A stretch of 34,904 nt of DNA from Paracidovorax anthurii (GCF_003269065.1 NZ_QLTA01000059.1:1-34904), one strand, 5' to 3'. Counted from the stretch's first letter, positions 7,306 to 15,936 are shown. The notes: generated by a model from the letters alone, not told the origin. Program-made: numbers and translations.

Positions 7306-8550
7306 ATGCATGCATGTGTCATGGGCGCCGGCATCGTGGGACTCGCCACGGCCTATGCGCTGGAGCGCCAGGGCTGGCGGGTCACCGTCATCGACCAGGG
7401 CCCCGCGGGCGGCGGCGCGAGCGGCGGCAATGGCGCGCAGCTGAGCTACAGCTACGTGCAGCCGCTGGCGGATGCGTCCCTCTGGGCCCAGTTGCCCAAG
7501 CTGCTGCTGTCGCCCGATTCGCCCCTCAGGCTGCGCCCGCAGTGGAGCCTGCACCAGTGGCGCTGGGGCGCGGCCTTCCTGGCCGCCTGCAACGACGACA
7601 CCTCCCGGCGCACCACGGGTGCGCTGCTCGCGCTGGCCGCGCGCAGCCGCCAGGCCTTCGAGGGCCTGCTGGAGCGCGAGGGCCTGGCCTGCGATTTCAC
7701 GCGCTCCGGCAAGCTCGTCGTGTACCGCTCGCGCGAGGCGCTGGCCGCCGCCGAGCGGCAGATGGCGCTGCAGCGCGAATGGGGCTGCGCGCAGGAATCG
7801 GTCTCCGCCGCGCGGTGCGTGGAGCTGGAGCCGGCGCTCGCGCAGGGCGCGGCCGATATCGCCGGGGCCATCCACACGCCCAGCGAGTGCGCGGCCGACT
7901 GCCAGAAGGTGTGCGACGGGCTCCATGCCCTGCTGGCCGCGCGCGGCGTGCGCTTCCTGCTGGATGCGCGCGTGACCGGCTTCGCGCGCGATGCGCGGGG
8001 CGCGGTCCGCGCCGCGCAGGTGCTGCGCGCCGGCGGCACGGGCCACCTGGACGTGGAGGCCGACCACTTCGTGCTGGCCCTGGGCAGCGACAGCGCGCCC
8101 CTGGCCGCCCGACTGGGCCTGCGCGTACCGGTCTATCCGCTCAAGGGCTACAGCATCACGCTGGACGCGGCGCCCGATGCCGCCTGGGCCCCGCGCGTGA
8201 GCGTGACGGACGCCGCGCGCAAGGTGGTGTTCGCGCGGCTGGGCCAGCGCGTGCGCGTGGCCGGCATGGCGGAACTGGTGGGCGACGACCGGCGCATTCC
8301 GCCGGACCGCATCGACCGCCTGCGCGCCGCCGTGGCGGCCGTGCTGGGACATGACCCGGGCGCCGGCGCGCGCCTGCGCCCCTGGACCGGCATGCGCCCG
8401 GCCACGCCCACGGGCCTGCCCGTCGTGGGGCGGCAGGCGGGCGGGCCCGGCAACCTGTGGCTGCACACCGGGCATGGCGCGCTCGGGTTCACGCTGTCGT
8501 TCGGCACGGCGGAGCAGCTCGCCGGGGAGATGGCGCGGGCCGCGCCGTGA
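7306..8550 (+). CDS. D-amino-acid dehydrogenase (DadA-like FAD oxidoreductase)
   Basis: A 414-residue FAD-dependent oxidoreductase of the DadA/DAO family. The FAD-binding GAGIVGLATAYAL (about residues 7-19) lies at the very N-terminus, followed by GGGASGGNGAQLSYSY. The C-terminus has WTGMRPATPTGLPVVG and HTGHGALGFTLS, both standard for DadA. The start at 7306 places GxGxxG at residue 7 as expected; the longer frame has no homologous N-terminus. DadA enzymes oxidise D-amino acids to keto acids, passing electrons to the quinone pool at the inner membrane. The divergent racemase and binding protein support a role in D-amino-acid use. It ends 10 bp from the convergent LysR gene. Confidence 0.9.
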   Translation: MHACVMGAGIVGLATAYALERQGWRVTVIDQGPAGGGASGGNGAQLSYSYVQPLADASLWAQLPKLLLSPDSPLRLRPQWSLHQWRWGAAFLAACNDDTSRRTTGALLALAARSRQAFEGLLEREGLACDFTRSGKLVVYRSREALAAAERQMALQREWGCAQESVSAARCVELEPALAQGAADIAGAIHTPSECAADCQKVCDGLHALLAARGVRFLLDARVTGFARDARGAVRAAQVLRAGGTGHLDVEADHFVLALGSDSAPLAARLGLRVPVYPLKGYSITLDAAPDAAWAPRVSVTDAARKVVFARLGQRVRVAGMAELVGDDRRIPPDRIDRLRAAVAAVLGHDPGAGARLRPWTGMRPATPTGLPVVGRQAGGPGNLWLHTGHGALGFTLSFGTAEQLAGEMARAAP

Positions 8551-8560
8551 TCCCTCCTGC

Positions 8561-9487
8561 TCAGCCCGGCGCGGGCCGGGCCGGGCCCTGCAGCGTCTGC
8601 AGCACCGCATCACGCATGCAGCGCGCCATGGCGTCGGCCAGCAGGGACGCCGGCCGGTGCGGCATGCGCAAGGCCTTCACCGGCACGGCGATGCGCGGCA
8701 GCAACTCCAGCACGTCCACCGTGCGCGGATCGGCCGACGCGGCCGTGCAGGCATCCACCAGCGCCACGCCCAGCCCGTGGTGCGCCAGCGCCAGCGCGGC
8801 GTGGTAGGTCTGCACCGTGAGCGTGGATTGCAAACCCACCTCGGCCTCCCGGCAGGCATGGTTCACCATGGTGCCCAGCGGGTCGTTCACGCCCAGCCGC
8901 ACCACGGGGGTGCGCACCAGGTCGGCCAGGTGCACCGCGCCGGCCCGCACCAGCGCGCCGTCCAGCATGCCCCGGGGCGCGACGCAGACCATGCGGCCCT
9001 CGGCCAGCGTCTCCTGCTCCAGCGATGGATGGGCCAGCGCGCTGAAGACGAAGCCCACGTCGGCCTCCTGCAGCACCAGGGCCGAGACGATCTGCGGGGA
9101 GTGCAGCGCGTCGATGGTCACCTGCACGTCGGGGTGCAGCGCGCGGAAGGCGCGCAGCGCCCGGGGCATGACCTCGTAGCTCAGCGCCAGCACGCTCAGG
9201 ATGTGCAGCTCGCCCTCGCGCTGCTGACCGCGCAGGCTGCCCGCGAGGCGCTGCACCTCGTCGAGCTGCGTGAACAGCCGCTCGATGTGCGGATACAGCG
9301 TCTGCGCCTCGCGCGTGGACACCAGCCGCCCCTTGTGGCGATGAAAGAGCGCGAAGCCGAGCTGCAGCTCGGCATGCGCGAGGATGCGGCTCACCGCCGG
9401 CTGCGTGACGTTGATGAGGCGCGCGGCGGCGCTCACGCTGCCGGTGAGCATCACGGCGTTGAAGACTTCGATGTGGCGCAGGCGCAT
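8561..9487 (-). CDS. LysR-family regulator (OccR/NocR-like)
   Basis: A 308-residue LysR-type regulator. The helix-turn-helix is at residues 3-60: RHIEVFNAVMLTGSVSAAAR then VTQPAVSRILAHAE. A co-inducer-binding domain fills the rest. The AVMLTGSVSAAA and TQPAVSR segments resemble OccR/NocR, which respond to opines and arginine-type compounds, so an amino-acid effector is inferred. The ATG at 9487 aligns with the usual LysR start. An in-frame ATG at 9535 would add 16 residues and overlap an inverted repeat (9521-9558) better explained as an operator. No clear Shine-Dalgarno is seen. Its stop lies in a GC hairpin (8564-8581) facing the dehydrogenase gene. Confidence 0.9.
   Translation of the reverse strand: MRLRHIEVFNAVMLTGSVSAAARLINVTQPAVSRILAHAELQLGFALFHRHKGRLVSTREAQTLYPHIERLFTQLDEVQRLAGSLRGQQREGELHILSVLALSYEVMPRALRAFRALHPDVQVTIDALHSPQIVSALVLQEADVGFVFSALAHPSLEQETLAEGRMVCVAPRGMLDGALVRAGAVHLADLVRTPVVRLGVNDPLGTMVNHACREAEVGLQSTLTVQTYHAALALAHHGLGVALVDACTAASADPRTVDVLELLPRIAVPVKALRMPHRPASLLADAMARCMRDAVLQTLQGPARPAPG
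8564..8581. terminator. GC hairpin between convergent genes
   Basis: GCCCGGC-gcgg-GCCGGGC, a perfect 7-bp stem at the extreme 3' end of the LysR gene, 13 bp beyond the dehydrogenase stop. It may act as a terminator for the dehydrogenase, but no T run follows, so this is tentative. Confidence 0.35.
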
Positions 9488-9520
9488 GGATGAAGGGGAA
9501 CGGACGGGCGCGGGGAAAAA

Positions 9521-9558
9521 GCCGGCATATTGCATCAAAGCGTATCCATATCGCCGGC
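9521..9558. promoter_or_regulatory. Inverted repeat upstream of the LysR gene
   Basis: GCCGGCATAT (9521-9530) and ATAT-c-GCCGGC (9548-9558) form an inverted repeat around an AT-rich core, 34 bp upstream of the LysR start. This is a plausible autoregulatory LysR site; it also faces the divergent M15 peptidase gene. The rest of 9488-9738 shows nothing further. Confidence 0.45.
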
Positions 9559-9738
9559 TCCGGGGCAATTGGAAACAAAACGCGCCAGAAACCCACTCCG
9601 AGCCGATAGAGTGGCCCGCCTGGATCGTCGGGCATCGCGCCGCCCGCCACGGGATGGCAAGGCCCCGTCTGCGGGCACGGTCCGCGGTTCGCGCGTCCGG
9701 CGGACGCTTCTTCGCAACCCTCTCCCGAAAGATCACGC

Positions 9739-10281
9739 ATGGCAGAGTTGAGCGGCAGCGCATGGGTTGCCCAGTTTCCCACCAGTACACAGACCAGCGC
9801 CCTCGCGGCCGGCTTTCGCACGAAGACCGAATCCTTCATCGCCGCGCTGGAAGCCGCCGGTGCCTCCGTGTCGATCTCCGCCACGCTGCGACCGCCCGAG
9901 CGGGCCTATCTGATGCACTACGCCTGGAAGATCGCCCGCGAAAAACTCGACGTGCGGCATGTGCCCGCGATGGAAGGGGTGGACATCGACTGGGTCCACC
10001 GCACCGTCACGCAGACGGTGGACGCGGGCGCCTCGCGCGTGGCGGCCAACCAGATGGTCGCGGGCTACGGCATCGTCTATGCGCCCGCGCTCACCTCGCG
10101 CCACTCGGAGGGCCGCGCGATCGACATGGCAATCACCGAATATTCCGGCAAGACCTTCGACGATGCCTCCGGCAAGAAGACCCTCGTGAAGAGCCGCGCG
10201 GAACTGCACGCCCTGGGCGCCACCTTCGGCGTGCACAAGCTGGTTTCCGATCCACCCCACTGGTCCGATGATGGTCACTGA
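9739..10281 (+). CDS. M15-like peptidoglycan peptidase without signal peptide
   Basis: A 180-residue protein with the zinc-site layout of the M15 / D-Ala-D-Ala carboxypeptidase-like superfamily: SRHSEGRAIDM with His122 and Asp129, and the C-terminal PPHW with His174. The preceding segment SISATLRPPERAYLMHYAWK is a conserved block I associate, from memory, with peptidoglycan-degrading modules found near type VI secretion spikes and phages. There is no signal peptide or membrane segment, so export would need a dedicated secretion route or lysis. The 3' end overlaps the next gene by 14 nt. That gene encodes an exported protein, as expected of a periplasmic partner. The enzyme class is fairly sure; the secretion route is inference. 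Confidence 0.72.
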   Translation: MAELSGSAWVAQFPTSTQTSALAAGFRTKTESFIAALEAAGASVSISATLRPPERAYLMHYAWKIAREKLDVRHVPAMEGVDIDWVHRTVTQTVDAGASRVAANQMVAGYGIVYAPALTSRHSEGRAIDMAITEYSGKTFDDASGKKTLVKSRAELHALGATFGVHKLVSDPPHWSDDGH

Positions 10282-10897
10282 ACGACGACACCCCACGCCC
10301 GCCCGCGCGCGGCACCTGCTTCTGGCCCTGGCGCTCGCCTGCGGCGGCGCCCACGCGAAGGGCCCAGCGCCCGCGCATGCCGGCGCCGCACCGGCCCCGC
10401 CGCTCTCGGAGCGGGTGGGCATCGTGGACGCCCGCAGCCCCGATGCCGCGCGCCTCGCCACCGCCCCGGGCGCCAAGGGCGGCGCGGCCGACGCGGAGCT
10501 GCGCTACCTGCGGCTCTCGCCCCCTCCGGGCAAGGCGGCGGAGTGCTGCATCCAGCCCCAGGCTCCCACCCCCACGCAGGAGGCCTCCATCCTGCGCTAC
10601 GACGGCGACGACGCGCAGCCGGCCGGCGAGCGCGAGGCCCGGTTCACGCAGCCGCCCGGCGACGGCTTCGTGGGCCTGGCGGTGCATGGCAAGCCCGCCG
10701 TCACCCGGGCCTCATCGAACCGCGTGTTCCTGCAGTGGCCGGACCACAAGGGCTCGGTGCGCGTGGACCACTGCCTCTCGGCCGAGGGCCTGCACGTGAA
10801 GATCGCCGACAGCGTGGGCCCGGGCCGCTGGAAGCCCGCCGCGCACTACTACCTGCCCCTGGGCGCCGACGTGCCGCCCGACTGCCCGGCCGACTGA
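10268..10897 (+). CDS. Exported protein of unknown family (possible partner of the M15 peptidase)
   Basis: A 209-residue protein not recognised as a known family. Residues 1-31 form a signal peptide (ARHLLLALALACGGAHA). The mature part is about 175 residues, with low-complexity Ala/Pro at the start, a CC pair in AAECCIQPQ and two later cysteines (VDHCLS, PPDCPAD), which could form disulfides in the periplasm. It starts inside the 3' end of the M15-like gene (ATG at 10268 or 10271), so the two are translationally coupled. By position and export it could be an immunity protein, an inhibitor or an accessory factor; the sequence itself gives no function. Confidence 0.7.
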   Translation: MMVTERRHPTPARARHLLLALALACGGAHAKGPAPAHAGAAPAPPLSERVGIVDARSPDAARLATAPGAKGGAADAELRYLRLSPPPGKAAECCIQPQAPTPTQEASILRYDGDDAQPAGEREARFTQPPGDGFVGLAVHGKPAVTRASSNRVFLQWPDHKGSVRVDHCLSAEGLHVKIADSVGPGRWKPAAHYYLPLGADVPPDCPAD

Positions 10898-10926
10898 CGG
10901 CGCCACCCCGGCAGCCGCCTGCCCGC

Positions 10927-11403
10927 TCAGCGCGGCCCGCGCTCGGGCGTGTCGCGCGGCACCATCACCCCGGCCTCGGTCGCCACCAGCACGGGCCAGG
11001 CCGTACCCGGCAGCCAGAACACCGTCGCGGACACCGTGCCGGACTCGGGCATCCATCCCTGCGGGATGAATTCGAAACGCCAGAGGCCGTCGGCGCACGG
11101 CACCAGCGCGTGGTAGGTGTCGGAGCCCATGCCGGAGCGGACCTCGATGCCCACCGGGCTCTCCTCGCGCCGGCCCGCCTGCGCCGCGCGCACGGCCGCG
11201 TCGATGTGGCCGGAGGTCTTGCGGGCCACCAGCGCCAGCATCACGGCGACGAGCGCACCCATGCCGTAGATGCCCTGCCCCGTCTGCAGGCTGGCCGCGG
11301 CCAGCGCCACGGCCGTGGCGCCCAGCACCGCCTGCAGCCAGGCGGGCACGCGCCGGGCCGTCAGGGCGCGCAGCGCCTCGATCTGCCGCTGCGCCGGGGT
11401 CAT
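10927..11403 (-). CDS. Hypothetical membrane-anchored protein
   Basis: A 158-residue protein of unknown family. Two hydrophobic segments (about residues 20-38 and 44-61: VLGATAVALAAAS and MGALVAVMLALVA) are followed by a soluble C-terminal domain of about 90 residues with beta-like alternation (IEVRSGMGSDTYHALV, WRFEFIPQGW). It follows polA on the same strand after 37 bp and is probably co-transcribed with it. Its facing gene ends at 10897, leaving a 29 bp convergent gap. No functional motif was recognised. Confidence 0.65.
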   Translation of the reverse strand: MTPAQRQIEALRALTARRVPAWLQAVLGATAVALAAASLQTGQGIYGMGALVAVMLALVARKTSGHIDAAVRAAQAGRREESPVGIEVRSGMGSDTYHALVPCADGLWRFEFIPQGWMPESGTVSATVFWLPGTAWPVLVATEAGVMVPRDTPERGPR

Positions 11404-11440
11404 CGCACGGCCCTCCCCGGCCCGGTCGAAGGGCGCGCGG

Positions 11441-14224
11441 TCAATGGGCCTTCTCCCAGTTCGGCCCCATGCCCACCTCGGCCAGCAACGGCACCTTCAG
11501 CTCCGCCACGCCCGCCATGAGGCGCGGGACCTCGGCGCGCAGCCAGCCGGCCTCGGCCTCGGGCAGCTCGAAGACGAGTTCGTCGTGCACCTGCATGATC
11601 ATCAGCACGCCGGGCTTCTCGGCGTCCAGCACGGCCTGCACGGCCACCATGGCCTTCTTGATGAGGTCCGCCGCCGTGCCCTGCATGGGCGCGTTGATGG
11701 CGGCGCGCTCGGCCGCGGCGCGGCGCGGGCCGTTGGGGGAGTTGATCTCGGGCAGCACCAGGCGCCGGCCGAACACGGTCTCGACGTAGCCGCGCGCCTT
11801 GGCCTGGGCCTTGGTCTCGTCCATGTACTGCTTCACGCCGGGGTAGCGCTGGAAATAGCGGTCGATGTAGGCGGCGGCGGCCTTGGTGTCGATGCCCAGG
11901 TTCTTCGCGAGGCCGAAGCTGCTCATGCCGTAGATGAGGCCGAAGTTGATGACCTTGGCATAGCGGCGCTGCTCGCTGCTCACCTGGTCCACCGCCACGC
12001 CGAACACCTCCGCCGCGGTGGCGCGGTGCACGTCCAGGCCCTCGGTGAAGGCGCGCAGCAGCGCGTCGTCGTCGCTCAGGTGGGCCATGATGCGCAGCTC
12101 GATCTGGCTGTAGTCGGCGCTGGCGATCACGCGCCCCGGCGGCGCCACGAAGGCCTCGCGCACGCGGCGGCCCTCGGGCGTGCGGATGGGGATGTTCTGC
12201 AGGTTGGGGTCGTTGCTCGACAGGCGCCCCGTCACCGCCACGGCCTGCGCGTAGTGCGTATGCACGCGGCCCGTGCGCGGGTCGGCGAGCTGGCCGAGCT
12301 TGTCGGTGTAGGTGCCCTTGAGCTTGGAGAGGCCGCGGTGCTCCAGGAGCTTGGCGGGCAGCGGGTAGTCCTCGGCCAGCTTCTCCAGCACCTCCTCGTC
12401 GGTGCTGCGCGCGCCCGTGGGGGTCTTCTTGACCACGGGCAGGCCGAGCTTGTCGAAGAAGATCTCGCCGAGCTGCTTGGGGCTGCCGAGATTGAACGGC
12501 TGGCCGGCGATGTCGTAGGCTTCCTGCTCCAGCTTCAGGATGCGCTGGCCCAGGTCGTGGCTCTGCTGCTGCAGCGTGGCCGGGTCGATGAGCACGCCGT
12601 TGCGCTCGATGCGAAAGAGCGTCTCGCTGCTGGCCATCTCCAGCGCGTAGATGCCGCGCAGCTTCTCGTCGGCCTCGATGAGCGGCCACAGCACGCGGTG
12701 CACGTCCAGCGTCTGGTCGGAGTCCTCGCACGAGTAGGCCGCAGCCTGCTCGACGGGCACCTGGGCGAACGGGATCTGCTTGGCGCCCTTGCCGCACAGG
12801 TCCTCGTAGCTGATGCCGGTGCGGCCGGTGTGGCGCTCGGCCAGGCTCGCGAGGTTGTGGGGCTTGTGCACTTCGAGCACGTAGCTCTGCAGCATGGTGT
12901 CGTGCGCGTAGCCGCGCACCTCGATGCCGTGGTTGGCGAACACGTGGCGGTCGTATTTGACGTGCTGGCCGAGCTTGGGGCGCGCGGCGTCCTCCAGCCA
13001 GGGCTTGAGCCGCGCGAGCACCTCCTCGATCGGCAACTGCTCGGGGGCGTCCGGCCCGGCGTGGCGCAGCGGGATGTAGGCGGCCGCGCCCGGCTCCACG
13101 CTGACGCTGATGCCCACGATCTCGGCGCGCAGTTCGTCGAGCGAGGTGGTCTCGGTATCGACCGCGACGAGGTCGGCGGCCTGGACCTTGCCGAGCCAGC
13201 GGTCGAAATCCTCCCAGGCGAGCACGGTCTCGTAGGCCACCTCGCGGCCCTGTGCCGCCCCGGCGACGAAGGAGGTCTGCGGCGTGGCGAACAGGTCGCC
13301 GCTGGTGCCGGGCGGCACGGCCGCGCCCGGGGCGGCATCGCCCTCCTGGAGCGCCCGCGCCAGCCCCTTGAAGCCGTATTGTTGATAAAAGTCGCGCAAT
13401 GTCGCCGTATCTGCTTCACCGAATGCTACGGAATCCATAGCAGGCAACCCCTCCACGTGCCCTGCCAGATCGCAGTCGGTGCGGATGGTGACCAGCTCGC
13501 GCCCCTTGGGCAGCCAGTCGAGCGCGCCGCGCAGGTTCTCGCCGGCCACGCCCTTGATGTCGCCCGCGCGCGCGATCAGGCCGTCGAGCGAGCCGTATTC
13601 GTTCAGCCACTTGGCGGCCGTCTTGGGGCCGACCTTGGGCACGCCGGGCACGTTGTCCACGGCATCGCCCACGAGGGTCTGGTAGTCCACCATGAGCGCG
13701 GGCGGAACGCCGAACTCGGCCGTCACGCCGGCCACGTCGCGGCGCTTGCCGCTCATGGTGTCGATGATGGTGATGCGCTCATCGACGAGCTGGGAGAGGT
13801 CCTTGTCGCCGCTGGAGACGATGACCTCGATGCCCTCGCGCGCCGCGCAGACCGCCAGGGTGCCGATCACGTCGTCGGCCTCCACGCCGGGCACGCAGAC
13901 CACGGGCCAGCCCAGCAGGCGCACCACTTCGTGGATGGGCTCGATCTGCGCGCGCAGGTCGTCGGGCATGGGTGCGCGGTGCGCCTTGTATTCGGGGTAG
14001 AGCGCATCGCGGAAGGTGGGGCCGCTCGCATCGAACACGCAGGCGGCGTAGTCGGCCGGGAACTCCTTGCGCAGCGCCTGCAGCATGTTGATCATGCCGC
14101 GGATGGCCCCGGTGGCGGGGCTGGACGGATCGCCCGGAACGGCCCGCAGATCGGGCATGGCATGGAAGGCGCGGTAGAGATAGCTGGAGCCATCCACCAG
14201 CACCAGGGTCTTGGGTTTGCTCAT
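11441..14224 (-). CDS. polA: DNA polymerase I
   Basis: A 927-residue DNA polymerase I, the usual full length. Order: 5' nuclease domain (MSKPKTLVLVDGSSYLYRAF to about 290, with VEADDVIGTLA, SGDKDLSQL and the helix-hairpin-helix VPGVPKVGPKTAAK); 3'-5' exonuclease domain (VAVDTETTSLDE, with the DxE pair, and YSCEDSDQT); and the family A polymerase (RVIASADYSQIELRI, the O helix RRYAKVINFGLIYG, and MQVHDELVFE). All key residues are present, including DxE of the proofreading site. A CACAAT box lies 8 bp before the ATG, suggesting very short leader RNA. Residues about 260-283 are encoded by a stretch of clearly lower GC. Confidence 0.98.
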   Translation of the reverse strand: MSKPKTLVLVDGSSYLYRAFHAMPDLRAVPGDPSSPATGAIRGMINMLQALRKEFPADYAACVFDASGPTFRDALYPEYKAHRAPMPDDLRAQIEPIHEVVRLLGWPVVCVPGVEADDVIGTLAVCAAREGIEVIVSSGDKDLSQLVDERITIIDTMSGKRRDVAGVTAEFGVPPALMVDYQTLVGDAVDNVPGVPKVGPKTAAKWLNEYGSLDGLIARAGDIKGVAGENLRGALDWLPKGRELVTIRTDCDLAGHVEGLPAMDSVAFGEADTATLRDFYQQYGFKGLARALQEGDAAPGAAVPPGTSGDLFATPQTSFVAGAAQGREVAYETVLAWEDFDRWLGKVQAADLVAVDTETTSLDELRAEIVGISVSVEPGAAAYIPLRHAGPDAPEQLPIEEVLARLKPWLEDAARPKLGQHVKYDRHVFANHGIEVRGYAHDTMLQSYVLEVHKPHNLASLAERHTGRTGISYEDLCGKGAKQIPFAQVPVEQAAAYSCEDSDQTLDVHRVLWPLIEADEKLRGIYALEMASSETLFRIERNGVLIDPATLQQQSHDLGQRILKLEQEAYDIAGQPFNLGSPKQLGEIFFDKLGLPVVKKTPTGARSTDEEVLEKLAEDYPLPAKLLEHRGLSKLKGTYTDKLGQLADPRTGRVHTHYAQAVAVTGRLSSNDPNLQNIPIRTPEGRRVREAFVAPPGRVIASADYSQIELRIMAHLSDDDALLRAFTEGLDVHRATAAEVFGVAVDQVSSEQRRYAKVINFGLIYGMSSFGLAKNLGIDTKAAAAYIDRYFQRYPGVKQYMDETKAQAKARGYVETVFGRRLVLPEINSPNGPRRAAAERAAINAPMQGTAADLIKKAMVAVQAVLDAEKPGVLMIMQVHDELVFELPEAEAGWLRAEVPRLMAGVAELKVPLLAEVGMGPNWEKAH

Positions 14225-14283
14225 GGCCCGGGATTGTGCCCGCCGCCGGGTCGCGGCGCCCGCCCGCGCCTACAATCCGCCCC
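14225..14283. promoter_or_regulatory. Divergent promoters of polA and the DUF2782 gene, probably leaderless
   Basis: The 59-bp gap holds a TACAAT at 14271-14276, 7 bp before the plus-strand ATG at 14284, and, on the minus strand, a CACAAT ending 8 bp before the polA ATG at 14224. At such spacing transcription would start at or within a few bases of each start codon. No -35 box or Shine-Dalgarno is evident for either. Confidence 0.55.
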
Positions 14284-14637
14284 ATGCGCGCCGCCCACAC
14301 CCTTCTCCTGCTGGCCCTGGCCTCCAGCCCCGCCCTGGCCCAGACTTCCGCCCCCGCCACCCCGGCACCCGCCGCACCCGCCGAGGCGCAGCCGCAGGAT
14401 GGCGCCGGGCGGCTGAACCAGCGCGTCGAGCGCATCCGCATCGAGGACGGCGGCAGCCGTGTGGACGAGTTGCGCGTGGGCGGGCAGACGCAGAGCATCA
14501 CGGTGCAGCCCAAGGCCGGCAGCGAGATGCCCGAATACGAGGTGCAGCCCACCGACGGCGTGCGCGCCCGCCCCGGCAGCCGCAACGGCGCGGAGACCAT
14601 CACCGGCCCGCGCGTCTGGAACGTGATGAAGTTCTGA
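14284..14637 (+). CDS. DUF2782-type small exported protein
   Basis: A 117-residue protein with a signal peptide (residues 1-19, [13 protein letters not shown]), an Ala/Pro-rich linker, then a compact domain [20 protein letters not shown] and [16 protein letters not shown], which matches the DUF2782 pattern. In gammaproteobacteria DUF2782 genes also sit between polA and thrB, so both sequence and context agree. Predicted periplasmic; function unknown. The start is set by the signal peptide and by TACAAT 7 bp upstream; an earlier in-frame ATG at 14236 would read through that promoter. Confidence 0.85.
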   Translation: MRAAHTLLLLALASSPALAQTSAPATPAPAAPAEAQPQDGAGRLNQRVERIRIEDGGSRVDELRVGGQTQSITVQPKAGSEMPEYEVQPTDGVRARPGSRNGAETITGPRVWNVMKF

Positions 14638-14699
14638 TGCTCCCCACGGGCCCGCCGCTCCCGCCGGCGGCCCACGCACCGTTCGCCGCGCCCGCACCG

Positions 14700-14731
14700 C
14701 TTCCCCCTTTTTTTTCCCCTCTTCTTTTCCC
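14700..14731 (+). promoter_or_regulatory. 32-nt pure pyrimidine tract before thrB
   Basis: Thirty-two consecutive C/T bases end 12 nt before the thrB ATG. The core CCCCC-T8-CCCC is mirror-symmetric, a form able to make triplex (H-) DNA. The thrB start has no Shine-Dalgarno, so the transcribed pyrimidine tract may serve ribosomal protein S1 or another pyrimidine-binding factor. Confidence 0.5.
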
Positions 14732-14743
14732 GTTCGCCCAGCA

Positions 14744-15718
14744 ATGGCCGTTTTCACCGAAGTCTCCAAGAAAGAGGCGCGCGATCTGCTGCGCCGTTTG
14801 CAGCTGGGTACGCTGGAGTCGCTGCGCGGCATCGAGGGCGGGATCGAGAACACCAACTACTTCCTTACCAGCGACCAGGGCGAATACGTGCTCACGCTGT
14901 TCGAGCGCCTCACGGCCGAGCAGCTGCCGTTCTACCTGCACCTGATGAAGCACCTCGCCCACGCCGGCATCCCCGTGCCCGACCCGCGCGGCGACCGGCA
15001 CGGCGACATCCTGCACACGGTGGCCGGCAAGCCGGCCGCCGTGGTGAACAAGCTGCCCGGCAAGAGCCAGCTCGCCCCGGAGCCCGTGCACTGCGCGGCC
15101 GTGGGCGGCATGCTGGCGCGCATGCACCTGGCCGGCCACGGCTACGAGCGCCAGCAGCCCAACCTGCGCGGCCTGCCCTGGTGGAACGAGACGGTGCCCG
15201 TGGTGCTGCCCCACGTGGACGATGCCCAGGGCACGCTGCTGCGCTCCGAGCTGGCCTACCAGAACCACGTGGCGGCCTCCCCGGGCTACGCGGCCCTGCC
15301 GCGCGGGCCGGTGCATGCCGACCTGTTCCGCGACAACGCCATGTTCGAGGGCGAGGCGCTCACGGGCTTCTTCGACTTCTATTTCGCGGGCGTCGATACC
15401 TGGCTGTTCGACCTGGCCGTGTGCCTGAACGACTGGTGCATCGACTGGCCGAGCGGCACGCACGAGCCCGCCCGCGCGGCGGCCATGCTCGATGCCTACC
15501 AGGCCGTGCGGCCGCTCACCGCGCACGAGCGCGCCCTGCTGCCGGCCATGCTGCGCGCGGGCGCGCTGCGGTTCTGGATCTCGCGGCTGTGGGATTTCCA
15601 CCTGCCGCGCGAGGCCAGCCTGCTCACCCCGCACGACCCCACCCACTTCGAGCGCGTGCTGCGCGGGCGCATCGCGCGGCCGCTGCACCCGCGCGCGGGC
15701 GGCGGCTTCGAGGACTGA
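14744..15718 (+). CDS. thrB: Homoserine kinase (ThrB, aminoglycoside-phosphotransferase-like type)
   Basis: A 324-residue homoserine kinase of the proteobacterial type related to choline/aminoglycoside kinases. It phosphorylates homoserine with ATP in threonine synthesis, in the cytosol. The N-lobe starts [19 protein letters not shown] and has [13 protein letters not shown]. The catalytic loop HADLFRDN is at residues 191-198, followed by the metal-binding FFDFYFAG at about 209. Length and motifs are complete. Linkage to polA and a DUF2782 gene is conserved in other proteobacteria. Translation start lacks a Shine-Dalgarno and is preceded by the pyrimidine tract. Confidence 0.96.
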   Translation: MAVFTEVSKKEARDLLRRLQLGTLESLRGIEGGIENTNYFLTSDQGEYVLTLFERLTAEQLPFYLHLMKHLAHAGIPVPDPRGDRHGDILHTVAGKPAAVVNKLPGKSQLAPEPVHCAAVGGMLARMHLAGHGYERQQPNLRGLPWWNETVPVVLPHVDDAQGTLLRSELAYQNHVAASPGYAALPRGPVHADLFRDNAMFEGEALTGFFDFYFAGVDTWLFDLAVCLNDWCIDWPSGTHEPARAAAMLDAYQAVRPLTAHERALLPAMLRAGALRFWISRLWDFHLPREASLLTPHDPTHFERVLRGRIARPLHPRAGGGFED

Positions 15719-15936
15719 TGCGGCCCGGCCATCCCGGCGACCGCCCCGATGGCGCTCATCGACACGAGACCCTGCCGCGGCGCGGAGAAAACCGCGCGCG
15801 CCATGCCCCCGGCGCCCGGCCGGTCCACAATGGCCCCTGGTTGCCGGTCCGCAACACGCCGCCGGCCCCCGGGGCCGATGCCAGCGCCACGCACACGAAA
15901 CGCAAAGCTTGAGCGAAACAAGCACACTGCCCTGCC

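Noticed and set aside
13376-13445. Lower-GC stretch in polA considered as an inserted repeat
   Set aside because: The encoded residues align in place with the end of the 5' nuclease domain of other Pol I proteins, so nothing is inserted; only base composition is unusual.
11270-14416. A very long plus-strand open frame opposite polA
   Set aside because: It mirrors polA in a GC-rich genome; composition is His/Gly/Arg/Leu shadow-like and no family is recognisable, whereas polA has all its motifs.
14661-14715. CCGCCGGCGG plus the T8 run as a terminator of the DUF2782 gene
   Set aside because: The dyad and the T run are about 38 nt apart, too far for an intrinsic terminator; the T run belongs to the pyrimidine tract.
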